Shown here piece after piece: positions 43,398-51,020 of a DNA stretch of 64,000 bases. A program made the translations under genes and the position numbers. Every line of letters starts with the position of its first letter. The stretch's first letter is position 1. The DNA comes from Fibrobacterota bacterium (GTDB lineage Bacteria; Fibrobacterota; Fibrobacteria; UBA11236): assembly GCA_019509785.1 (NCBI GenBank), contig JAEKLQ010000025.1:186001-250000 (forward strand). The letters run 5' to 3'. The notes under the pieces were generated by a model that saw only the letters and a list, made by a program, of their open reading frames with translations, ran no database searches and was not told the origin of the DNA.

Positions 43398-44363
43398 TCA
43401 GTCTCCTATGCTTCCGAAGAGGAGGGCGATACGGGCCATGATGCGATCGAGCACCAAGCCCACCATCCCCACGTAGAATACCGACACGATAATGTCGCTC
43501 ATGCGCGACGAGTTCCAGGAATCCCAGATGAAGAAGCCGATGCCGACGCCGCCCGTGAGCATCTCGGCCGCCACGATAGCCAGCCAGGCCATGCCGATGG
43601 CGATGCGCAGGCCGGTGAAGATGTACGGCGCGGCCGACGGCAACATGACCTTGAAGAAGTAGCGCGAGCCCTTCAGCTGGTAGACGCGGGCCACGTTCTC
43701 GTAATCGGCGGGAATGCGCATGATGCCCACCGAGGTATTGATGATGATGGGCCAGATGGCGGTGATGAAGATGACGAACACCGCCGACGGGTTCGCCTGG
43801 TTGAAGGTGGCCAGGGAAATGGGCAGCCAGGCCAGCGGCGGGATGGTACGCAGCACCTGGAAGATGGGATCGAAGGCCTTGAAAGCCATCGCAGATTTGC
43901 CGATCACGATTCCCAGGAAGACCCCCACCACGGCGGCCAGGCTGTAGCCCAGCCCCACGCGCTCCAGGGAAGAAAGCAGATGCCAACCGAGGCCCTTATC
44001 GTTGGGCCCGTTGTCGAACCAGGGATGGGCGATCAGCTTCCACGATTCCGTCACGGTTTTGATAGGCCCCGGCAGGGTCACGCCTGTGCGCGAGGAATAG
44101 ATCTCCCAGAACAGGCCGATGAAGAAGATCGCGATCACCGGCATGATGAAGGTGCGCGCGCGCTCGCGGATGCGTTCCGCGCGTTCGCCGTCCTCGCCGG
44201 GGGGCGGAAGCTTGGCCGCCGGACGTGTCGTCTGCGCGGCCATCCTGCTCTCCATTTTCCCCAGCCCCGGCCCCATGGGCTTGGGCCGTTCCGTCCCCGA
44301 CTTTTGCCCGTTCGTCAGGGATTTCTCCTGCGACGGGAACTTGGGTTGCGTATCCATGATCAT
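43398..44363 (-). CDS. ABC transporter permease, nitrate/cyanate type (NrtB/CynB-like)
   Basis: A 321-residue permease with a hydrophilic N-terminus of about 70 residues and about six hydrophobic segments. The EAA-like loop PLAWLPISLATFNQANPSAVF and the GMAWLAIVAAEMLTGGVGIGFF segment are typical of NrtB/SsuC. Start chosen at 44363, where ATGA overlaps the stop of the solute-binding gene; a second ATG two codons later is possible. It is the membrane channel of the operon. Confidence 0.9.
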   Translation of the reverse strand: MIMDTQPKFPSQEKSLTNGQKSGTERPKPMGPGLGKMESRMAAQTTRPAAKLPPPGEDGERAERIRERARTFIMPVIAIFFIGLFWEIYSSRTGVTLPGPIKTVTESWKLIAHPWFDNGPNDKGLGWHLLSSLERVGLGYSLAAVVGVFLGIVIGKSAMAFKAFDPIFQVLRTIPPLAWLPISLATFNQANPSAVFVIFITAIWPIIINTSVGIMRIPADYENVARVYQLKGSRYFFKVMLPSAAPYIFTGLRIAIGMAWLAIVAAEMLTGGVGIGFFIWDSWNSSRMSDIIVSVFYVGMVGLVLDRIMARIALLFGSIGD

Positions 44364-45724
44364 TTCTTCGCGCCCTTCTTGCCGTCGATGTTCTTGATCT
44401 TCAGCTTGGCCAGGTAGCCTTCCGGATCGTTGGGGTCGAAAGTCACGCCGTCGAAGAAGGTCTCCACACCGCGCGAATCGCTCTCGGGGATCATCGCTTC
44501 CTGCCCGATCGCTTTGGCGCATTCCTTCCACAGGTCGGCGCGGTTCACTTCGCCGATCACCTTGTCGTAGTCCACGCCGTTGGGGAGGAAGCCCCAGCGC
44601 CGGGTCTCGGCCAGGAACCACTTATCATGGCTCTTGTAGGGGAAGGAGGCATGGTCGCGCCAGAACTTCATGAACTCGCCTTCCTTGGGCTTGCGCTTGC
44701 CGTCGCCGTATTCGGTGTGGCCCTGGATCCTGGGAAGCAGATCCTCGACGTTGCAATTGATCCAGTTCTTCTGGGAGAGGATGGTAGCCAATTCCTTGGC
44801 GTTCTCGGGCTTATCGCACCACATCTGGGCTTCCATCACGGCCTTCAGCAGCGCTTTGGTGGCGATAGGATGCGCGTCCACCCAATCCTTGCGCATGGCG
44901 AAGGACTTCTCCGGATGGTCCTTCCAGATTTCCTGGGTTTGGATGGCCGTATAGCCGATGCGCTGGTTGATAAGCTGCTGGCCCCATGGCTCGCCCACGC
45001 AGAAGGCGTCCATGTTGCCTACGCGCATATTGGCCACCATTTGCGGGGGAGGGATCACGATGGTGGCGACGTCCACGTCCGGGTCGATCCCGCCGGCCGC
45101 CAACCAATACCGGATCCAATAATTATGCGTCCCGGTGGGGAAGGTCATGGCGAAAGTAAGGGGCTTTCCGCCCTTCTTCTTCGCCTGCGCGATCCAGGGT
45201 TTGAACGGCGATGCATCCTTGCCGATGCCGTCTTCCGCGTACTTGGAGGCGACGGAGATGGACTGGTTGTTATAGTTCAGGCGCGCCAGGATGTACATGG
45301 GACAGGGTTTATTGCCCTTGGTCACCAGCCCTAAGGTCAAGGCGTAAGGCATGGGCGTCAGGATATGGGCGCCGTCGATGCCTCCGTTGCCGGAACCGAG
45401 CTCGAGGTTGTCGCGCGTGGCGCCCCAGGAAGCCTGCTTAAGCACTTCCACGTCGGGCATGCCGTACTTGGCGAACAAGCCCTTTTCCTTGGCGATGGCC
45501 AGCGGGGCGAAATCGTTGAGCGCGATATATCCGAGCTTGGCCTTGGTGGTCTCGGGCTTATCCTGCGCCGCCGCGCGGCCCGTCGCGGCCAATGCCAGCG
45601 CGATCCCCGCCAGGACGCCCAGGGCCTTGCGCATGCGGGCCGGGAATCCGATCGCATTTCGTGATCCTTGTAACGGTTTATCGGATCCGGTTCGGGGTGT
45701 AAGGGGGGACGGGAATGCCTTCAT
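44360..45724 (-). CDS. NrtA/CmpA-type nitrate-binding protein
   Basis: A 454-residue solute-binding protein. A long n-region and hydrophobic core (KALGVLAGIALALAATGRAAA) form the export signal. Family blocks are KLGYIALNDFAPLAIAKEKGLF, GNGGIDGAHILTPMPYALTLGL and GNMDAFCVGEPWGQQLI, as in NrtA; the length (about 450) also fits NrtA or CmpA. It binds nitrate, nitrite or a related oxyanion such as cyanate or bicarbonate. AAGGAG precedes the ATG. It starts an operon with permease, ATPase, porin and cyanase genes, read from a sigma-54-like promoter 500 nt upstream. Confidence 0.9.
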   Translation of the reverse strand: MKAFPSPLTPRTGSDKPLQGSRNAIGFPARMRKALGVLAGIALALAATGRAAAQDKPETTKAKLGYIALNDFAPLAIAKEKGLFAKYGMPDVEVLKQASWGATRDNLELGSGNGGIDGAHILTPMPYALTLGLVTKGNKPCPMYILARLNYNNQSISVASKYAEDGIGKDASPFKPWIAQAKKKGGKPLTFAMTFPTGTHNYWIRYWLAAGGIDPDVDVATIVIPPPQMVANMRVGNMDAFCVGEPWGQQLINQRIGYTAIQTQEIWKDHPEKSFAMRKDWVDAHPIATKALLKAVMEAQMWCDKPENAKELATILSQKNWINCNVEDLLPRIQGHTEYGDGKRKPKEGEFMKFWRDHASFPYKSHDKWFLAETRRWGFLPNGVDYDKVIGEVNRADLWKECAKAIGQEAMIPESDSRGVETFFDGVTFDPNDPEGYLAKLKIKNIDGKKGAKK

Positions 45725-46364
45725 GATCGGACTCCTTGATTTGATCGAACCGGCCGGCGTGCGGGCGCCGGCCAGGGAAAAGGTGCGGACCCCCGGCAGG
45801 AGGCATGGGGAACATGGTCCTGCCGGGGAAAGGGACCGGGGATGGGTCCCACCCGGGGCTGGGAAGGTCCATCCGAGGTTACGCGGAAGGACGGCGCCGG
45901 GATCCCGCTGGGGAGCGGAGTCGGGTTCCGCGCCGGCGGCGGAGGCCGCCTGGCGCGAACCGAAGTATCCTAAAGCTTTCCGATCCAGCGAACCCATTGG
46001 GCATACTCCTTCGGCCGAAATCGACCGGGGTGGGTATGTCCAAAAGCCCGGACGGACCGGAGTAAGCGGGATCCGCGGAAGCGGATCCTAGTGCGCTTGC
46101 GCGCCCTCGCCTATCGTTTGCGCCGCGGCGCCGGGATGATCCCGGCCCCCAAGGGTTCCGTTTAAAACCTGCGACGCGAACGTTCAGTTGGCGTATTGTT
46201 ACGGACGTCATTCATGAAAAGCAAAGCGTGGGCCAAGCTTGCCGTCGCGACAATCCAGCGCAATCGGCCGCTAATCGCGCCCGCACGGACCTCTAAAGTC
46301 ACGAATGGCAAGTTCTGTCACGAACCCGCCAACAATTGGCGGCAATGGGAAAAGGATTTCGGTA
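45725..46364 (-). other. 640-nt non-coding region: promoter and long leader of the nitrate/cyanate transporter operon
   Basis: No credible gene. On the minus strand it holds a sigma-54-like promoter (46220-46235) and then a leader of about 485 nt with several hairpins: GGATCCGC/GCGGATCC (46069-46088), a 12-bp GC stem with one bulge (about 45930-45957), CCCGGCAGGA/TCCTGCCGGG (about 45792-45827) and GGCCGGCG/CGCCGGCC closing CCCGCA (about 45752-45773). A leader this long and structured suggests attenuation. Confidence 0.6.
46220..46235 (-). promoter_or_regulatory. sigma-54-like promoter of the nitrate/cyanate transporter operon
   Basis: TGGCCCACGCTTTGCT on the minus strand keeps GG and GC ten bases apart and matches TGGC, TTGC and flanking A/T of the -24/-12 consensus; only the A of TGGCAC differs. 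Start site predicted near 46209. Confidence 0.65.
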
Positions 46365-47423
46365 TCAGGCTTCGCGCGGATCGGCGGCGACCGCGGAGGA
46401 TGCGGCCTTACGGGGTAGCCCGGAGGTTACGGATCGGTAAAATGATTCCAGGCACACGTCGGAAAGATCCAGGGAACGGGCCACCGTAGCGTCGGCGTTA
46501 CCCCAGCGGATCATCTGCCCCAAATACCAACGCGCGTGCTCGCGGGCCGGGAACACGGGGGCATCGCCGTGGCGGAAATCGGCCCAAGTATCGGGGCCGC
46601 TGCTATCGGGGTTTTCCGCGAAGCTGCGCAGGGCCCCTTCGATCACGTTCTTGGGGGTATTGACGTAATGCTTGGAGGCCAGGATCTCGACCGCGCGCGG
46701 GCGATTGACGGGATCTTCCAGCCACTCGGATGCCTGGTATAGCGCCCGTATCAGGCGCGCATGTTCCAAGGAATGGGAGCGGTGCCATCCCAGGCGGACG
46801 CCCAATACCTTGTCGCCCAAGCCGGGCAGCAGCGTCCGGCTCTCGGCCGTCAATCGTCCCAGCTTGGAAGCCGCCGCGCGGCGGCTCCAGGGCTCGGCCA
46901 CGCAGAAGCCGTCGATCTCGCCCTTGCGCAACCGGCCCACCATCTCTTGCGGCGCCACGAAGCTTAAGGAAATGCGTTTCCCCACCTCCATGCCGGCCCG
47001 GCCGAGCCAAGTGCGCAGGATATATTCCTGGGGGCTTTCCGGGAAGACCACGCCCAAGCGCAGAACGCGTTCGGGATCGGCATCCAACCAGGCGCGCAAG
47101 GAGACGGGATCATGCGCGCCCTGGTTCCAGAGCGCGTTGGATAGGATGATGCCGTTGCCTTTATAGCCCAGGGTGAGCGCGTAAACGATCGGCGGCTCGT
47201 CGGGCAAAGCATCCAGCGCGGCTTGCAAGGCGGCCGTGTGGAGCAGATGGGAGGCATCCAGCTCCCCGGCGACGAGCTTATCGAATGCCTGTCCCCAGGA
47301 CTGCGCCTTGCGCAGTTCCACTTCCACCTGCTGCCGGGCGAAGAAGCCTTCCTCCTGGGCCACGGCGAGCAAGGCGCAATCGACCAGGGGAATGAAGCCG
47401 ATGCGGATGATCTCGCCGGGCAA
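46365..47423 (-). CDS. NasS-like cytoplasmic nitrate/nitrite-binding protein
   Basis: A 352-residue protein related to NrtA (IRIGFIPLVDCALLAVAQEEGFF, DGFCVAEPWSRRAA) but without any export signal and about 100 residues shorter than the NrtA-type protein at 44360. This is the profile of NasS, the cytoplasmic nitrate sensor that restrains the antiterminator NasT. No nasT is present in this window. The start is TTG at 47423 with GGAG upstream; I see no better ATG. It follows the NarK-type transporter by 20 nt, so both are probably one operon. Confidence 0.78.
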   Translation of the reverse strand: MPGEIIRIGFIPLVDCALLAVAQEEGFFARQQVEVELRKAQSWGQAFDKLVAGELDASHLLHTAALQAALDALPDEPPIVYALTLGYKGNGIILSNALWNQGAHDPVSLRAWLDADPERVLRLGVVFPESPQEYILRTWLGRAGMEVGKRISLSFVAPQEMVGRLRKGEIDGFCVAEPWSRRAAASKLGRLTAESRTLLPGLGDKVLGVRLGWHRSHSLEHARLIRALYQASEWLEDPVNRPRAVEILASKHYVNTPKNVIEGALRSFAENPDSSGPDTWADFRHGDAPVFPAREHARWYLGQMIRWGNADATVARSLDLSDVCLESFYRSVTSGLPRKAASSAVAADPREA

Positions 47424-47443
47424 ACCGAACTCCGTTCATTTTC

Positions 47444-48658
47444 TTACACGCGCGCGCGGGCTACTTCCGGGGAGCCCCAGGTGGCGCGCCAACGGAACTT
47501 CACCTTGAAAAGGATACCGAAGGCGCAAGCGCCCAGCAAGGCATATAGCAAGAAGCCCAACCGATAATCGCCGGTGAGTTGCTTGGACATGCCCAGCGAG
47601 GAAGCCAGGTAGAAGCCGCCGATGCCGCCGGCCATGCCCACCAAGCCGGTCAGCGTGCCGATTTCCTTCTGGAACCGCTGGGGCAGAAGTTGGAAGACCG
47701 CGCCATTGCCCATGCCCATGGCCATCATCCCAACGACGAAGAGGGAGAGGGTAATGGCCAGTGAGGTCGGAAGCACGGCCACGCCGAGCATGGCGAACAC
47801 GACGACCACGTAGAGGTATTGGAGGGCGCGCGCGCCTCCGAAGCGATCCGCCACGCTTCCGCCGATGGGCCGGAACATGGATCCGCAAAAGACTATGCCC
47901 GCGGTGAGGTAGCCGGCTACCTGCGGCGGCAACCCGAACTGGCTATTGAAATAGATGACGAGGCTGGAAGCCAGGCCCACGAAGCCGCCGAAGGTGACCA
48001 GGTAGAAAAGCATGAACCACCAGGCGTCGCGCTGCTTGAGGACCTGGAAGTAGCGCGTGAGAGGCTGGGCCGCGGGACGACCCGGGGCGTCCTTGGCCAG
48101 CCAGGCGTAGATGACCATGGTGATCGAAAGGGGGATAAGGACCAAGCCCAATACCCCGTTCCATCCGAAGTGATTGGCTAGGGCGGGGGCGAATAGGGCC
48201 GAGAAGACCGTACCGGAATTGCCCGCGCCCGCGATCCCCAAGGCCAGGCCCTGGGCTTCGGCGGGATACCAGCGCGATGCCAGGGGCAACGCGACCGCGA
48301 AGGAGGCTCCGGCCACACCGAGGCAGACGCCCAGGGCATAGACCGCGTGCAGGCTGTGAAGGCCCACCATCCAGGAAATGGCCAAGGCCGCCAATACGGT
48401 GCCCTGTCCGATTAGCCCGGCGCGCTTGGCGCCGATGCTATCTACCAGAAGCCCCATGAAGACGCGCATGACCGCGCCCGAGAGCACGGGGACGGCGACC
48501 ATCATGCCCTTCTGCGCGGGCGAAAGGCCCAGGTCTTTGGCGATGTGCACGCCCAAGGGGCCGAGCAGCACCCAGACCATGAAGCTCATGTCGAAATAGA
48601 GGAAAGCGGAAAACAGGGTGGGCACGTGGCCGGCCTTCGCGAAGTCTTTCAATCTCAT
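47444..48658 (-). CDS. NarK/NasA-type MFS nitrate-nitrite transporter
   Basis: A 404-residue major facilitator with about twelve hydrophobic segments. Nitrate-transporter motifs are visible: GLGVAGASFAVALPLASRW-like (GVAGASFAVALPLASRWYP), GIAGAGNSGTVFSALFAP (nitrate signature 1-like) and GMGNGAVFQLLPQRFQ (signature 2-like), with a candidate substrate-binding Arg in VMRVFMGLLVD. It takes up nitrate or exports nitrite. Start chosen at 48658 after AGGAG; a sigma-54-like element ends about 27 nt upstream. Confidence 0.92.
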   Translation of the reverse strand: MRLKDFAKAGHVPTLFSAFLYFDMSFMVWVLLGPLGVHIAKDLGLSPAQKGMMVAVPVLSGAVMRVFMGLLVDSIGAKRAGLIGQGTVLAALAISWMVGLHSLHAVYALGVCLGVAGASFAVALPLASRWYPAEAQGLALGIAGAGNSGTVFSALFAPALANHFGWNGVLGLVLIPLSITMVIYAWLAKDAPGRPAAQPLTRYFQVLKQRDAWWFMLFYLVTFGGFVGLASSLVIYFNSQFGLPPQVAGYLTAGIVFCGSMFRPIGGSVADRFGGARALQYLYVVVVFAMLGVAVLPTSLAITLSLFVVGMMAMGMGNGAVFQLLPQRFQKEIGTLTGLVGMAGGIGGFYLASSLGMSKQLTGDYRLGFLLYALLGACAFGILFKVKFRWRATWGSPEVARARV

Positions 48659-48684
48659 CTTGGGTCTCCTGCCTGACAATTCCA

Positions 48685-48700
48685 AGCAAAGGATGCGCCA
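48685..48700 (-). promoter_or_regulatory. sigma-54-like promoter of the NarK/NasS operon
   Basis: TGGCGCATCCTTTGCT on the minus strand has GG and GC ten bases apart and differs from the -24/-12 consensus only at the A of TGGCAC. Start site predicted near 48675, leaving a leader of about 17 nt that just holds the ribosome site. Confidence 0.7.
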
Positions 48701-48995
48701 TCCCGAACCTCGAGCCTGAAATGTCAAGCCGGATCACCCCTTAAACGGGTCGTTCCCGGGAGCAGGTCCCCATTATATACAGGAGAAGGGGGATGAAACG
48801 AAACACGCAGGTTACCCCTCGTCGCTTGAAGCGAGCCAGGCCCGCCTCCCAAAGGACGCCAACTCCCAAGCTTTCCCCCGTTTTGTAAATCTGGAAATCG
48901 TGACATTTGCTTCCAATTGTAAACAGACCTTTCCTTGACACCCCCCCGCATGCCCTTCCTTTCCTGATTTCGGAGTGAACGGGGAGAAATTTTTA

Positions 48996-49011
48996 TGGTA
49001 TGCCCTTTGCG
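48996..49011 (+). promoter_or_regulatory. sigma-54-like promoter of the nitrate/nitrite reductase operon
   Basis: TGGTATGCCCTTTGCG has GG and GC ten bases apart, with TTGC intact and TGGTAT in place of TGGCAC. Start site predicted near 49022, about 77 nt before the nitrite reductase start. Weaker match than the two minus-strand elements. Confidence 0.55.
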
Positions 49012-49098
49012 TTCTTAGCTCGGTAACACGCCAATTGTCACCGGTCCGTCCGAGCCTTTGGCCATCGCAATATCCCCTGGTATCAGGAGGAGAGGGCT

Positions 49099-51018
49099 AT
49101 GGCACAGGATCTAAACGCCGGTAACGGACCCGGAACGCTGTCGACGCTTCCCGCAGGCGGCTTCCCCCAGTCCTTCACGCCCACCCAAAAGGAATACCTC
49201 GACGGGTTCCTTCGCGCGCTTTCCGGCCCCGCAGCCGGAAACCCTGTCGCAGCCCGGACCGCCGCCGGCGCTAAGCCCTCCGCCTCCGCGTCCGCCTCCA
49301 CATCTTCCGAAATCGACTTGCCCCCGGGCAAGCGGGCGCAGTTGGCCTGGCAGGCCGCCGGCAAGCGCCTGTCCAAGGAAGAGCAGATCAAATTCGATTC
49401 CGATCCCCTCGATTGCTGGCCGCGCATCGCCGAGCTTTCCGCCCAGGACAAATTGCCCGAGGGCGAGGACGTCTTCCGTTTCAAGACCCATGGCCTATGG
49501 AACGTCTCCCCCGCGCAGACGTCGATGATGAGCCGCCTCCGCATCGCCGGCGGAGTTCTCAAGTCGCACCAAGCGCTTGCCATCGCCGCCGCCGCGGAAG
49601 CCTATGGCGGGGGCTTCGTGGACATCACTACGCGCGCCAATCTCCAGATCCGGGAAATCCCCGGTCGCCACATGCTCGCGCTCTTGACCGATATGCACGA
49701 GGCCGGCATCGTTCCGCGCGGTTCCGGAGCGGACAATATCCGCAACGTCACCGGCAACCCCACCTGCGGCATCGACCCCCACGAGTTCTACGACGTGCTG
49801 CCCCTCTGCCGTGAGTTGCATCATGCCATCTTGCACGACCGTTCCATGTACGGCCTGCCGCGCAAGTTCAACATCGCCTTCGACGGGGGCAATAGCATCG
49901 CCTCCCTGGAAGACACCAACGACATCGGCTTCCAAGCGGTGAAGGTGGACGCGGGCAAGGCCGTGGAAGCCGGGGTCTATTTCCGCATGGCCCTCGGGGG
50001 CATCACCGGCCATGGCGATTTGGCCCGCGATACCGGAGTCCTGCTCAAGGCGGAGGAATGCGTGCCGGTGGCGCGCGCCATCGTCCGCGTCTACCTGGAA
50101 AACGGCGATCGCGGCAACCGCAAGAAGGCCCGCCTCAAGTACGTCCTCGACTCGTGGGGCTTCGAAAAGTTCCTGGCCGAGGTCCAGAGCAAGCTTCCCT
50201 TCGCGCTGCGGAAATTGCCCGCGGCCGAATGCCGCTTCGCCCCTCCCGTCGACAAGGGCGCCCATCTCGGCATCCACTCCCAGAAGCAAGCGGGCCTTTG
50301 CTACATCGGCGTGGACGTACCGGTGGGCCGGTTGACTTGCGCCCAACTCCGCGGCCTGGCCGATTTGGCGACCCGCATGGGTTCCGGGGCGCTTCGGCTT
50401 ACCGTTTGGCAGAACCTGCTCCTTCCGGACATCCAGGAAGCGCGCCTGGAAGAAGCCCTTAAGGCCCTCGGGGCCTTGGGCCTTACCCATGAGCCCGACC
50501 CGATCGCGGCCGGTCTGGTCGCCTGCACCGGCAGCGAAGGTTGCAAATTCGGGCTGGCCCCGACCAAGGCCACCGCCCAGGACATCTCCGCCTACCTGAA
50601 GGGACGCGTCACCTTGGACGCGCCGGTCAACATCCATCTCACGGGCTGCACCCATTCTTGCGCCCAGCATTTCATCGGGGACATCGGCCTCTTGGGCACC
50701 GGCGTGGAGACCGACGCCTACAAGGGCCCGGGCTTCCACTTCTATATCGGAGGCGGCTACGGCCGCGAAGGCCGCATCGCGGTGGCGGCGCGCCGCTCCG
50801 TGCCCCGCCCCGAGGTTCCCGCCGAAGTGGCCCGCATCTTGGAACTCTACCTCGGGAAGCGCCTTCCCGGGGAAACCTTCACCGCCTTCACGGCGCGCCA
50901 TTCCGGAGCCGAATTGGAAGCATTATTCGCCGCCCCCGCGGACACCTCCGCCGGAGCCTTAACCGGGGAGGCCGTCCCCTCTGATAAAGGCCTTTCCCTG
51001 GCCGGGGAAGGGGCATAG
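49099..51018 (+). CDS. NirA-type sirohaem nitrite reductase
   Basis: A 639-residue sirohaem/4Fe-4S reductase, reducing nitrite to ammonium (or sulfite to sulfide). The four cluster cysteines are in CTGSEGC (476/482) and CTHSC (517/521), the usual Cx5C and Cx3C pattern. Family blocks GNPTCGIDPHEFYDV and LPRKFNIAFDGG are present. The first 90 residues are an extra Ala/Ser-rich extension that starts with SFTPTQKEYLDGFLRAL, a motif also found at the start of the flavoprotein that follows. AGGAGG precedes the ATG. First gene of a five-gene nitrate operon; nitrite is the likely substrate given the partners. Confidence 0.92.
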   Translation: MAQDLNAGNGPGTLSTLPAGGFPQSFTPTQKEYLDGFLRALSGPAAGNPVAARTAAGAKPSASASASTSSEIDLPPGKRAQLAWQAAGKRLSKEEQIKFDSDPLDCWPRIAELSAQDKLPEGEDVFRFKTHGLWNVSPAQTSMMSRLRIAGGVLKSHQALAIAAAAEAYGGGFVDITTRANLQIREIPGRHMLALLTDMHEAGIVPRGSGADNIRNVTGNPTCGIDPHEFYDVLPLCRELHHAILHDRSMYGLPRKFNIAFDGGNSIASLEDTNDIGFQAVKVDAGKAVEAGVYFRMALGGITGHGDLARDTGVLLKAEECVPVARAIVRVYLENGDRGNRKKARLKYVLDSWGFEKFLAEVQSKLPFALRKLPAAECRFAPPVDKGAHLGIHSQKQAGLCYIGVDVPVGRLTCAQLRGLADLATRMGSGALRLTVWQNLLLPDIQEARLEEALKALGALGLTHEPDPIAAGLVACTGSEGCKFGLAPTKATAQDISAYLKGRVTLDAPVNIHLTGCTHSCAQHFIGDIGLLGTGVETDAYKGPGFHFYIGGGYGREGRIAVAARRSVPRPEVPAEVARILELYLGKRLPGETFTAFTARHSGAELEALFAAPADTSAGALTGEAVPSDKGLSLAGEGA

Positions 51019-51020
51019 CC

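Larger units (their letters stand above)
48659..49098. other. 440-nt divergent control region between narK-like and nirA-like operons
   Basis: No gene is seen. It carries one -24/-12 element facing each way (48685-48700 minus; 48996-49011 plus) and two copies of CCAATTGT (48913-48920 and 49031-49038). The middle, around 48890-48950, is AT-rich. Binding sites for a nitrogen regulator are expected between the promoters, but I do not see a clear NtrC-type TGCACC/GGTGCA repeat. Confidence 0.6.

Noticed and set aside
45752-45773. NasT-type antiterminator hairpin before the nitrate-binding-protein gene
   Set aside because: The loop CCCGCA has G at position 4 but not A at position 1, and I see no second matching hexaloop stem.
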